A stretch of DNA of 64,000 nt. Source: Turnera subulata. Lineage: Eukaryota > Streptophyta > Magnoliopsida > Malpighiales > Passifloraceae. Below, piece by piece: positions 1 to 10,154 of the stretch. Every line of letters starts with the position of its first letter. Position 1 is the stretch's first letter. A model generated the notes under the pieces. It searched no databases, had not been told where the DNA came from, and worked only from the letters and a program-made list of their open reading frames with translations. The stretch spans positions 121,779 to 185,778 of the forward strand of contig JAKUCV010000920.1 of NCBI GenBank assembly GCA_028386065.3. The letters are read 5' to 3'. Position numbers and translations under genes: made by a program.

Positions 1-1954
1 TCAGCAGTTCAATCTTACAACAAAACAAACACAGTATTACGGGCACATATCAAGGGTTATCCATCCTCACCTTGGCCGATTACTCAACTTCGGAAACAAT
101 GACCGGTCCGACGCCGGCTCCTCGGGAAACTGCCCGATAACCAAAAACCTATACACAAAACAATATACACTCACATAAATGCACATAATCGGTATGCTAA
201 GATGCCATAAGTTATAAATTAAACTCCCCCTTCGGTTATTTTCATAAAATTATCTTTAATCGTTGTTAATTCTTCTTTTTTTTCGAAAATAAAATATATC
301 GTATGTATATCCGATTATTACTTCGGTATTTAGTATTTTAATTAAAACTCTTCCCAAAATATTTTTCATGAAAATAATCATTTACCATAACATTTATTCT
401 TACCAATAATTTTCTAGAAAATGACAATTTGTAGATATATATTTATACATATCCATATGTAATAGTATCATCAAAATAATTATTCCCTAGTATAAATTAT
501 ATATACTTAACATTAATTCCTCAATACTATGTTATGGTATTTATTTCAACAGTTATTAGCATGTACCATATATATATTCTAAGGTTACGTAGGTACTTCC
601 AAAACTATTAAATCAAAATATTTTTATAGCAACGTTATATCATATTTATTTTCATAAAATATAATCTTTTATTATTATTTATATTCATTTATTTCCTAGA
701 AGGTATAACTATATATGTGTATGTATATATCCCTACAAAATACTATAACTCATCCCTACCCTATTATTATCAAAATACCCATAATATAATCACCCTAATT
801 TTCCGAAATAATATGTCTAAGTAATTATTTTATTTCCTGAAAATATATCTTGTAATACATTTTATTATTATTTTTTTTCCAGAAAAATATAATTATCAGC
901 CATATTATTATTATTATCATTATTTTCCAGATAAGTATTATTTTTTTATATATATTTATTATAATTAACGGACTGGGCCAATAGTACTTACCCAGCCCAC
1001 TAATAGACCAGACCCAAGATTGGCTAGGCCCAGGGTTGGGTGGCCAGACCAAGCCAAGCATCAGGCCCACGAATTGAGCCCAATCCTCAAGCTCGGCCCG
1101 AAGCACTCCAGCCCAAACCGTGCTCCCACCAGAACCGGGTCAAGTCCATTGTTGCCGGGTCGACCCGCCCGGTCAAGTGGGTTGTCTTCAACCCGCAGCT
1201 CACCTCGGCGTGGCGACGACGCGACATGGCGGATCGAGGCGCGACAAGGTAGGTGTGGGCAGCGGTGACGGAGACGAGGCACTGGCGAGGGAGGCGAGGT
1301 GAAAGGCGGCGGTCACGACTTCAGGTGGTGCTTGGCGGCGGCGGCTGCGTGAGGAAGAGGGGGTGCAACCGTCGGGTCTTCTGTGGTGGACGGCGCGAGA
1401 GAGGACAGGCGGCGAGGAGGGCGGCGCGACCACGAGGACGGCAAGGTGAGGCGTCGCCGACAGCGGTGAGCGACGAGACGGGTGGAGGTGTGCAGGGGGT
1501 TGCGGTGGCCGGCGGCTCTGCTCCCTTCCTCCTTTTCTTTTTTTTTTTCTTCTCTTTTCTTTCCATTTTTCTTTCCTCTCCTCTCTTTTTCTTTTCTCTC
1601 TTTTCTCTTCTTTTTTTCTCTTTCTTTTTTTTTTTCCTCTTCTTCTCTTCCTGGTTCCTTCCACCGGTTTAAGCTTTTAATCAGTTTTTTTTTACTATTA
1701 GACTTGTGATCTCCAAATAATGCAAATCCGTCTGTATTACGGGCGAGTCCGATCCGGACGAGAAAATAACAGATACCTCCTTAGTTATTTTCCGGTGTGA
1801 TTTTCCGAGAAATTCCGAAACCCGAAAAAATGCCAACTTAGGTTCGAAAAATCCGCGGGAAAATCACGAGCGTGGGGAAACCCTCAACAGTAAATCACGG
1901 TAAAACAATTTCTACAGTCCGGTAAAAATCCAAAATTTTACCCGGGCTGTTACA
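1..1954 (-). mobile_element. Giant LTR, partial (TGTAACAGCC family)
   Basis: On the minus strand the LTR starts at 1954 with TGTAACAGCCCGGG and runs off the left edge of the window. It parallels the LTRs at 27744-30619 and 33095-39511: same 5' terminus, a pyrimidine-rich block (1530-1660), a GC-rich block (1020-1500), an AT-rich middle, and the gtgaggatgg stretch near position 85. No polypurine tract lies next to 1954, so this is the outer end of a 5' LTR or a solo LTR. The internal region, if any, is off the left edge. The long open frames in the GC-rich block also occur in the other LTR copies and are not taken as genes. Confidence 0.85.
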
Positions 1955-3101
1955 ACATTAAAATTTAACGGCAAGAAAAAAAACTTCGATAACAAATATA
2001 ACAACTACACCGTTATATCACACAAATGAATAAAATCATTATTTTATACACAATCAATTATGTATGGGTTCATCAAAATTCTATGGTGCTAAAATTAAGC
2101 ATCTTATCATATAATTTTGTTTTCACAAAATTCTCGAGTTCACGAAAGAATCATAATTAGTTAGCACCAAATCAAAATATTTGACTTGATCAATATTAAA
2201 ACAGGACATGCTATAAAAATATTTTTCACATAATTTTTCCTTCTCAAAATTAAAGAAATAAAACCCCCACATTCTTAAAAATTTCAAGCCACTTCTTAAA
2301 GATATATAATTTAATTCTTCAAGAAGCATCTTACTAAAAAATGACAAGAAAATATTCATGAGCATTTTAATAAATAAACGCGTAGCACATAGAATAAGAA
2401 TAATTTCACATAAATTATTCAACAAATGATAACTCTTATAAAATCTTGATTACAAAAGCTTTTTAATAAGCACATTAATTTTTTGCTTATTATACAAATG
2501 CCAAATTACACATTAATCCCGATTTTTTCACAATAATATCATATAAATTTAATTTATATGATCATAAGGTACATATGAGAGCCAAGGTTTATTCAAATGT
2601 GAGTTTTAGAAAAATTTATTTATTCTAAGAATTTTAGTAATTCTGAAATCTCAAAGACAAATATGTCTTTCTTCATTCCTTACTAGAATGTAAGAGGAAA
2701 CAATGGTAGCATCTTAATGCACCACTTAATTTTTATACAAGACAAGCTCGAGTAACATAATTTTATTTACTCACATTTGCCAAAAAAAAAATTTCCGAGA
2801 AATGTTCATACTCTAATATCATCTCCTGAACCAAATCAAATTTTGACTTCGTAGGATTTTCGTTTCTCATGCCACTTTTATATTTATATAAATAAAATCA
2901 TTTGGCTCGTTCACAAATAGAATAAATACCTTTACTTAAATCGGGATTAGATTTCACATAAGGCTTGTAATCAAAATTTTATTAGAGGACACACCTTTCA
3001 CCAGGCTAGCTTTTATTCTTTTCCCCCATATGTGCAACCTCGATTTTCTCCTTTGCACCTTTTAGTTTCTCTTCCGCTATTAGCTTTGTAAAAGCATAAA
3101 T
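1955..3101. other. AT-rich stretch without a recognised gene
   Basis: No convincing coding sequence, RNA or terminal repeat was found. Bases 3097-3101 (TAAAT) are the left target-site copy of the next element. Confidence 0.5.
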
Positions 3102-3675
3102 TGTCACGGGCCGGGAGTTTTGGAAAGCAAACTCCGCCACCAATTGTCACGAGACTTAGAAATCCCAACAATGACCCGTGCGGCACTTAGGCAAGAACCC
3201 CAATCTCAAGCCTAAGTCAGCCTAAACCCTGCTACCACGATAGCAAGAGAACTCTCGGAAAGTATTGGAGGAAAGCAATGCGTATATTAACAACAAAGAG
3301 TGTTTACAAGTGTGGGCCCCGTGCTCTTTACAATGGAATTCTCCAATTCCTAACTAACACTCCCCATGTCCCAAATGAGGAGACGCCTCTCCTATATATA
3401 GCCCATCCACCTCCTCAATGGATGGCTAGGATCGTGCCTCTAGAATGTTCCACGATCCAATGGATACCATTACATGTTCTAGAGAATTCTACCAAAATAT
3501 CTAGCCATACATATTTACACATGCCCCTAGAGTATTCTAGAACTCTCTAGTGTGCACCACCACCATCTAGAGAATTTCGCCATTCTCCAGAGAACTCCAC
3601 ACGCTTCTTGCGCATTCCGGGCTTCTCTAGAATCTTCCGCGCAATTCTTGAGCCCTTGTCGCGCATCGCGTGACA
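3102..3675 (-). repeat. 3' LTR of the TR-GAG element
   Basis: This 574-bp repeat matches 5756-6329. Given the minus orientation of gag, this copy is the 3' LTR. It contains a TATATA-like stretch near 3403 and ends in TG/CA with short inverted termini (TGTCACG/CGTGACA). Confidence 0.9.
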
Positions 3676-3827
3676 TTCTCCCCCACTTGTCGACGCAACG
3701 CCCTCGTTGCGCTCCCGTGCTTGCTCCCGGTGCTTCCTCCATTTTCTTGTGCGCCTCCTACGCCTTCGTCCCCGCGTTGGCATGTTGGATTGGCCATCTC
3801 CCTTGGTGCTCCCCATCAAGCCTTTGG

Positions 3828-5710
3828 TCACCTCCACATCTCCCTCGTGTTGGTGTCGCCCCCCGCGAATCCCTTGGCTAGCTGCACCTTGGCCTTACCC
3901 CGTTGTGACGCACCTCCTTTGTTGGCAACGTCCCCTATCGCCTTCCCATTGTGCTCCCGTAGGCCCCTTGGTTCATCCTTGACAAGCCGCATGGCGCTCA
4001 TCGCCTTCACCTTTTGTGCCTTCCCTTCGCGCAACACCCCGACCGTGCATGACTTGCTTCCACCCATCAAGATCATGCTATTTGCGCTCGGCACCGGCAT
4101 AGCTCTTGTCGTGTCGACGAACTCCACACCTAGCACAATTGGATACTCGTCCATGTCGACTACCGTGAGATCGATCTTTCCGTGCCATTCCCCAATGGCT
4201 ATGTCGACCCCGCGTGCGACTCCATGAATACGCTTGGCTTCGGAGTTGACGGCCTTCAACCATCCATGCTCCACCCCAAATTTAATTCCAAGCCTTTGTG
4301 CCTCGGACTTTTGGATGAAGTTGTGTGTGGCTCCCGTGTCAATCAACGCCTCGGTCTCCTTCCCACCAATCTTGGCAACCACGTACATGCGCCCCTTGCG
4401 CTCGACTTTCTCCTCGGTCTTTGCCTTGACTGCGCCAAGCAACCGGAGTGAACCCATCCTTGGTTCTTCTTCGGCATCGTTGTTGTTGGAGCACTCTCCC
4501 TTCTCCTCGTTCCCCCGAACGAGTGCCGCTAGCTTGTTGCGTTGCGGACATTCATGCGCCTTGTGTGGACCACTGCAAAGGAAGCACTCCAATTTCTTCC
4601 ATTCTCCACTTGCCTTCTCTTTTCCATGATCACCTCTCGGCTTTTCCCACTTAGGCTTGTGGCTCTTCCATTTGTCTCCCTTCGCATGGTGCGACTCCTC
4701 CTCGGTATCGCTAGTCGCTCCCCCACTTTTTCCCGAGTTATCCTTCGAACCCTTCGACTTGGAAAACTCGAACTTATTGAATTCTATTAGCGACTCCGTT
4801 GCGGCAATTGCGGCATTGAGGTCTTGCACCCCAAAACTTTGAAGCTCCAACTTGGCCCACCCCTGAAGGCCATCCAAGAAAGCAAACAGCGCTTCCTTGT
4901 CGGGCATATCGGGTATCTCCAACAAAACTTCCGTGAACTCCTTCACATACTCCCGAATGCTCCCTTTATGTGTGAGCCGACGAAGCTTACTCCGCGCCTC
5001 AAACTCAACATTTTGTGGGTAAAATTGGGCCTAGATCTCCCTCTTGAAATCAGCCCAAGTGTCGATACGGACGGTGCCCCTCTCCATGTCCGTGTACCTA
5101 CGTCTCCACCAAAGAGTAGCCAAATCACTAAGGTAGAGGGACGCGGTACTCACCTTCTTGGCCTCGTCTCGGATTCCCATGCCATCAAGTAGCGCTCGCA
5201 ACTAAAAAAGAAGTTGTCCAACTCCTTAGCATCACGAGCCCCGTCGTAGGCCTTAGGCTTTGGCACATCCACCTTCGACTCCCAAGTAGCCACCACACTC
5301 CCTTGTGCGACGGCCTTCTTATACACCGCGAACTCCCCCTTGAGTTCTTTCATGTCCTCCATGATGGCAGTAAGTTGGGATAGGATGGTGTCTTGCCGAG
5401 ACTTGAACTCTTTAAGCTCCCTCTTCAAAGAGTCTGCGACAACGTTGAGGGCACCTTGTATCTCCCCACGAAGCTCCTCTTCGTCCCATAACTCGAGCTT
5501 CTCGATGCGCCGGTCTTGCTTCTCAACTTCGTCGATGAGCTCTGCCAAGCCAAGGCTCGTCCGATCGAGCCTTTCCACCACTCCAGCTAGACGATCCCTG
5601 TCCACGGTCTTCTCCCTAGAAGCCTTCTTGCCACCCTTGGTAGGACGTTGTTCCTCCCTAGGAACGTGCTCTCCTACAACAATACCAACGTCGGCCTCCC
5701 CACTGGCCAT
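3828..5710 (-). pseudogene. Gag plus aspartic protease, broken
   Basis: The likely start is the ATG at 5710 (MASGEADVGIV). A helical N-terminal stretch leads into a retrotransposon Gag domain (VPKPKAYDG and later the LATLWW region). The frame shifts near 5180 and there is an in-frame TAG at 5033-5031. After these the frame continues through a zinc knuckle (CFLCSGPHKAHECP) to a protease with the intact catalytic motif ALIDTGATHNFI, then ends without pol. In the family, Gag forms the particle and the protease matures it. With the frameshift and the stop this copy cannot make the full protein. The zinc knuckle and the protease half remain open from 4946 down to 3828. Confidence 0.85.
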
Positions 5711-5741
5711 TTCTCCACAATCTCCCACGCTAGCGAACCTT

Positions 5742-5754
5742 GCTCCGCTACCAA
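5742..5754 (-). other. Primer binding site, TTGGTAGCGGAGC
   Basis: It directly follows the 5' LTR on the minus strand. It resembles the common initiator-tRNA-Met site (TGGTATCAGAGC) but differs at two bases. The same 13 bases follow the 5' LTR of the element at 27744-39511. Confidence 0.6.
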
Positions 5755-5755
5755 C

Positions 5756-6329
5756 TGTCACGGGCCGGGAGTTTTGGAAAGCAAACTCCGCCACCAATTG
5801 TCACGAGACTTAGAAATCCCAACAATGACCCGTGCGGCACTTAGGCAAGAACCCCAATCTCAAGCCTAAGTCAGCCTAAACCCCGCTACCACGCTAGCAA
5901 GAGAACTCTCGGAAAGTATTGGAGGAAAGCAATGTGTATATTAACAACAAAGAGTGTTTACAAGTGTGAGCCCCGTGCTTTTTACAATGGAATTCCCCAA
6001 TTCCTAACTAACACTCCCCATGTCCCAAATGAGGAGACCCCTCTCCTATATATAGCCCATCCACCTCCTCAATGGATGGCTAGGATCGTGCCTCTAGAAT
6101 GTTCCACAATCCAATGGCTACCATTACATGTTCTAGAGAATTCTACCAAAATATCTAGCCATACATATTTACACATGCCCCTAGAGTATTCTAGAACTCT
6201 CTAGTGTGCACCACCACCATCTAGAGAATTCCGCCATTCTCCAGAGAACTCCACACGCTTCTTGCGCTTTCCGGGCTTCTCTAGAATCTTCCGCGCAATT
6301 CTTGAGCCCTTGTCGCGCATCGCGTGACA
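5756..6329 (-). repeat. 5' LTR of the TR-GAG element
   Basis: This is the second 574-bp repeat. It lies upstream of gag on the minus strand and is followed by the primer binding site and then the gag start. Confidence 0.9.
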
Positions 6330-7128
6330 TAAATCAACCCAAAAAAACTTCATAAGAACAATGTTCATAAGAGAAAACTAAAGGAAAAAACAACAAAATA
6401 TTCCTTTAGATTGTTGGAAAAAATTGGAGCATAACACATAACCTGAGGCGTGCTGGGCACTGTCCTAAAGAAATATTTTGCATATGCCAAAGTTCTCCGA
6501 GGATTCAACAGGTTCTTCTACCTGTAATGACACGATCTCAGAAACTACCAAGAATAATTTAAAGAACCCAGTAACCTCAAAGTGGGAGAGAAGAAATCAA
6601 AGAACCAATAAAATGAGAGATAGAAACAATCTCAAGCGTCTAGTGAGTGAGGAAGCATGCTATGCTCTCTTCTATGTGTGTCTCAAGATGTATATCTACA
6701 AAAATGAGCCAATGCTCCCCTTTTATGGACAAGGTAAAACCAGTAATAATTTTAAGGTATTAAAACCAAGAGTTAAGACACAAATCAAATGTAATAAAAT
6801 TGTGAGATTTAATTTTTTGTAACTCCCATTTAACGACCAAAAAATTAAAATGCCAACCATGCAAAGTTGTTGCCAAAGGCCAATGTTCCAAACGTGTGAA
6901 AAACTCTGATTTTATACCCCCACTAATTCCATTAATTCCATTGAATTGAAAGTAACGTTAAGTTTGAAATAAAATATTCTTTTGAAATACTTCATTGTAT
7001 AACATATAACTGATAATAAACGATTCTTTTGAAAGAACTAAACAAAAGAAGAGAACCAAAGCTAGCTAGGAACTGAGAAAAGGAAGTGGGTAATCAAAAA
7101 GCCCAATCATCTATCTATCTATCTATCT
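6330..7128. other. Intergenic stretch; small ORF of unknown meaning
   Basis: It holds one open frame of 114 codons on the plus strand (6478-6822). It is lysine- and asparagine-rich with no recognised domain and no clear gene context, so it is not called as a gene. A short ATCT microsatellite (about 7108-7127) lies just past the SKP1-like stop codon. Confidence 0.4.
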
Positions 7129-7776
7129 TCATTCGAAGGCCCATTGGTTTTCTTTGCGAACCTTCTCCGCTTCCTCCGGCGTGAAGTCATTCTTAATGTT
7201 CCACATCCTGCGAACCTCCTCGGGACTCTTCCCCGTGATCATGTTTGCCAGAGTTTGGGCTACCAGGTCCAGCAATCCCTTTATGTCCAGAAAATTCGCT
7301 GCCTATAATAAATAAAATTGCAAATTAACATTAACACCATATAAATATGCACGTAGAATACAAATTAATACGTATACTCTTAATTTGAAGAACCAAAAAA
7401 AATGATTATATATATATAAAATATAGTAAGCAGAAATTAAGGATGGCGTGGATGTTGTTAATTAGCTTACCATCATGAGATCGGTGAGGGCGACGTGGTC
7501 GTCGGCGGCTTTAACGAACTCGGCATCCCATGCCTCGAGTTCTTTTTCTTCCTTGTCGTCGCTGCTGCTGTGCTTCTTGCAATACTGGATGACCTCGCTC
7601 AGGACTCGGCCGGTAACGTTGGGGAGAGGGATGCTCCCCTCGGTACTGCACCCGTCTTCGATCAAGTGCTTGATGGTCTGGGATTGGGCCGCCACCGCCT
7701 CCTCCACCACGAACTCCTCGCCGTCGGAGCTCATCAGCGTGATCATCTTCTCGTTGTTCTCGGTTGTGATAGACAT
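7129..7776 (-). CDS. SKP1: SKP1-like protein (SCF ubiquitin ligase adaptor)
   Basis: There are two exons, 7776-7471 and 7302-7129. The 168-bp intron runs from GTAAGC (7470) to TATAG (7303). The spliced product is 159 residues, normal for plant SKP1/ASK proteins. The N-terminal half is the POZ-like fold ([18 protein letters not shown], then HLIEDG and [21 protein letters not shown]). The second exon gives the C-terminal dimerisation and F-box-binding part ([32 protein letters not shown]) and ends in WAFE, the family's usual terminus. SKP1 links cullin 1 to F-box proteins in SCF E3 ligases, in nucleus and cytosol. The intron sits just before the AAN motif, as in many plant SKP1 genes. Nothing looks broken. 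The acidic loop [12 protein letters not shown] is longer on charge than usual but is typical of divergent ASK copies. Confidence 0.93.
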
Positions 7777-7860
7777 AGCTAGCGTTAATGTTTCGTGTCT
7801 GTTCTTTTGATCACCTGATAGAATTGTAGAATGGCTGGGAGTGAACGCAATACGCCGCCT

Positions 7861-7867
7861 ATTTATA
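7861..7867 (-). promoter_or_regulatory. TATA box of the SKP1-like gene
   Basis: TATAAATAGG lies on the minus strand 85-91 bp upstream of the ATG (7776). This is well placed for a core promoter. Confidence 0.6.
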
Positions 7868-8189
7868 ACTTTTCTAGAGGCGGTGTTCTTATGTCGGCCT
7901 GTGATTTTCTTGTCCGAATCCGAATTGGTTTAGGAATGGCAAAGGCTCTGCAACTAGGTTTTATTTATTTATTTTTTTTTTACGAAAGAAATTATACTTT
8001 ATGGTGCGTGCTTCTGAGAATAAGTATATACATTATTAGTATGCAACCGCCCATTACAGTAAGACTTTGCACAGTCGCATGATTAATTTGATTGATTTAT
8101 ACTGTTGTCTTGCGGAGGAAAGAAAGTTGTTTTATCATCATCCCTGGTGGGAAGATCACCAAAACTTAATCAACGAGTTATACCAATTG

Positions 8190-8435
8190 GATCCACCAGT
8201 AAAGGTAAAGGGGGCAGAAGAAGATGACCAAGTTTTTCTGTTCAGTGAAGGAGGAGGTTCGAGCATTTTGTTATCCTATGATCACAGGACAAAGAAGACC
8301 AAAGGGGTAAAGGTTAACGAGGTAAAGTGTGGTTTATTTGTAGTTCCCTATACTCCTAGTCTTCTCCCCCTTGGGGATGTCTTTGCTGGAAAATGCTTCA
8401 CGATTCTGAATGTTGTTGAGTCGACGAAATTATAA
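8190..8435 (+). pseudogene. F-box-associated-domain-like C-terminal fragment
   Basis: An open frame from 8067 codes for 122 residues. Its latter part (VFLFSEGGGSSILLSYD, then RTKKTKGVKV and VVPYTPSLLPLGD) resembles the last strands of the plant F-box-associated interaction domain, where a 'LYD.ktkk.k' strand is followed by 'Y..SL..L'. No F-box and no start of the domain were found nearby, so this is probably a gene relic. It lies divergently beside a SKP1-like gene, whose product would bind F-box proteins, which may be chance. Similarity was judged by eye only. Confidence 0.4.
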
Positions 8436-8811
8436 ATATTGTTCCAATAAAGAATTTAACGAATAATCCCTCTATGAGTCGCTCGAGGTGTGATTTTAAG
8501 GAACATACCTCCTCACATCCTAGGCCTTGTTTTTCTTTTTTTTTTTTTTCTCCAGATGCATGGGAAGTAACAAGATATCAGAAAATCAGGATTATATGTC
8601 AGATGGTGATAGAAATTAGCAAGGCCAATGAATTGTTTCAAGTTTTTGTGGGCTCTTAGTGTGTGACACACATCTGGAGGAGAAAAGAAAGTAACTAAAT
8701 TTAATATAACATTCAGAAATCTTCTTAGTTGGCTCATATATATCAACTGTCTACAATTTGTCCAGCAAACAAAGATTGACACATTGAAAACATAACAAAA
8801 CAGTGAAAGGT

Positions 8812-9084
8812 TTAGTTGCCAGCTCCAGGGCTTGGAACAGACTCCAAAACCCTGTCAATCTTGGCAAGATGAGAAGCAATAAGCCTTTCATAGGTGGGAA
8901 TCTCATTATCCTCTTGTAATGGAGAAGAGGTTGGGTTATGGACCTTCTGCGCATCTCCGACTAAAATGTTGATGTCTTTCAGAGAAGACAGGCCTATCAT
9001 TAGCTTTCTAGCTTCAAAAGATTGTGTATGGCAGAGTAGTAAAACAATGAAGACAAATGCTGTTGTGCAGCCTAAACGAGCCAT
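8812..9084 (-). CDS. Small secreted peptide precursor, PIP-like
   Basis: The product is 90 residues. Residues 1-25 form a signal peptide (hydrophobic core TTAFVFIVLLLC) followed by FEARKLM, a common start of mature plant peptide precursors. The middle is variable and polar, and the protein ends in SVPSPGAGN. A conserved Pro/Gly/Ser-rich C-terminus is the hallmark of the IDA/PIP/CEP superfamily. The S.PSPG.G[HN] pattern is closest to PAMP-induced peptide-like members, whose processed C-terminus signals through receptor kinases. A TATATATA stretch at 9193-9200 suits a promoter. A paralogue with the same nonapeptide is at 40224-40505. Family placement is inferred from motif memory; a CEP-type assignment is possible. 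Confidence 0.72.
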   Translation of the reverse strand: MARLGCTTAFVFIVLLLCHTQSFEARKLMIGLSSLKDINILVGDAQKVHNPTSSPLQEDNEIPTYERLIASHLAKIDRVLESVPSPGAGN

Positions 9085-10137
9085 ATCCTGACGGTTGCTT
9101 TGTAGAGGCTTATTGAGAATATGGAATTGAGTTTTGTGGTGAAGGGATGAGATGCTTTGGCTATGCAGAGAAGGGATGTCGTTGGATGTTCATATATATA
9201 AACGGAGGGAAGGAGGGAGAGAAAGATGTGCAAGTAAGTTATAAACTGGTTAAGTCAGGATCTTTTGAAGTTGACAAAACACTAACTTGGTACAGTACTA
9301 AGAATCTGAAAGTGTACCTCTGAAAAATGCTTGCTTGACTGGAATTAAGTTAGGCATATTTTAACCAAGAAGCCGGCCTTTCCATTTTTGGAGTTTTTTC
9401 TTCTTTCCACTCCTGCTTAAGCCTATTCTGTACATTATATTGCTTAATTCTTCTAAACTCTTTCTGCAGAAAACAAATAGTCATCATTGCTCCTTTTTGT
9501 CTTCTAATATCAAGAGTTGAGGCTTGTATGTACTTATTCTTTTCTAGCTTACAATTTGCTGTTCCATCGGTTCCAATTGCTTATTCCACTAAGACTCCAA
9601 AGTTGAACTTTCAGTGGCTAATAGCACAAATCAAAGACAAAATGTTTGACAAGTAACAGAGTTCAATGTCATTTTAACTGTGCTGGCTTTCGTGTATGCC
9701 TTAACAATAAATCTCAGCAAAAGCAAAAACTAAAAAGGGCCAACACTTAAATGATACATTTGACGCCAGTTTTGGTGGTGCAGATGTATAGCCATCAGAT
9801 TTCTTATTTCATGGGACTTCTTGAAAAGTTTTGGATGTGTAAGTATACCTAATAAAAGATTTTCAACGGCATCGTATTCGTAGTGCAAGAACAACAAGTA
9901 CTTTTGGTTCCTGTTCTGGGGCATATTGTCCATCCACTGAAGCACAGTAGATTACACAACCAAAACTGCAGTAACACATCCTTAAGCCAATGTAATGGAT
10001 GCCTGGAGCGAAAATATTGTTCTCTATTTGTATTTTTTTTCGGAGAGAAATTGTGGAACTAGGAAAAATAAATACTAATTGTTTATATATTCTTGGTGGT
10101 AGGTTTCTCTTTTCTAAATCTGAACTACACCAACAAG
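9085..10137. other. Upstream region of the peptide gene; duplicated elsewhere
   Basis: The stretch 9190-10010 has a diverged match at about 43400-44190: the 'gccaagtcaggat..tttgaagttga' block, the 'aacaaata..catcattgct' block and the 'gcagtaacacat' block occur in the same order. A 71-codon minus-strand frame (9730-9945) is present but has no recognised features. Confidence 0.5.
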
Positions 10138-10154
10138 CAAGTCGCTAGTTTTTT

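Larger units (their letters stand above)
3102..6329 (-). mobile_element. Gag-protease-only LTR retrotransposon (TR-GAG type)
   Basis: Two 574-bp direct repeats (3102-3675 and 5756-6329) start TGTCACGGGCC and end GCGTGACA. The 5-bp TSD TAAAT lies at 3097-3101 and 6330-6334. The 2.1 kb interior codes on the minus strand for Gag and an aspartic protease only, with no reverse transcriptase, RNase H or integrase. This fits the known class of non-autonomous terminal-repeat elements that keep a GAG domain. By eye the LTRs differ at about a dozen sites, so the insertion is fairly young. It must have used enzymes from another element. Confidence 0.9.

Noticed and set aside
1200..1672. Overlapping long frames rich in Arg, Lys, Phe or Ser on both strands
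   Set aside because: They lie in a GC-rich block and pyrimidine tract of an LTR. The same kind of frames occurs at 27912-28679 and 33384-34069 in the other LTR copies. Low complexity explains them.
3278..3550. 90-codon frame repeated at 5932-6204
   Set aside because: It is LTR sequence present in both LTRs of the TR-GAG element and reads against the element.
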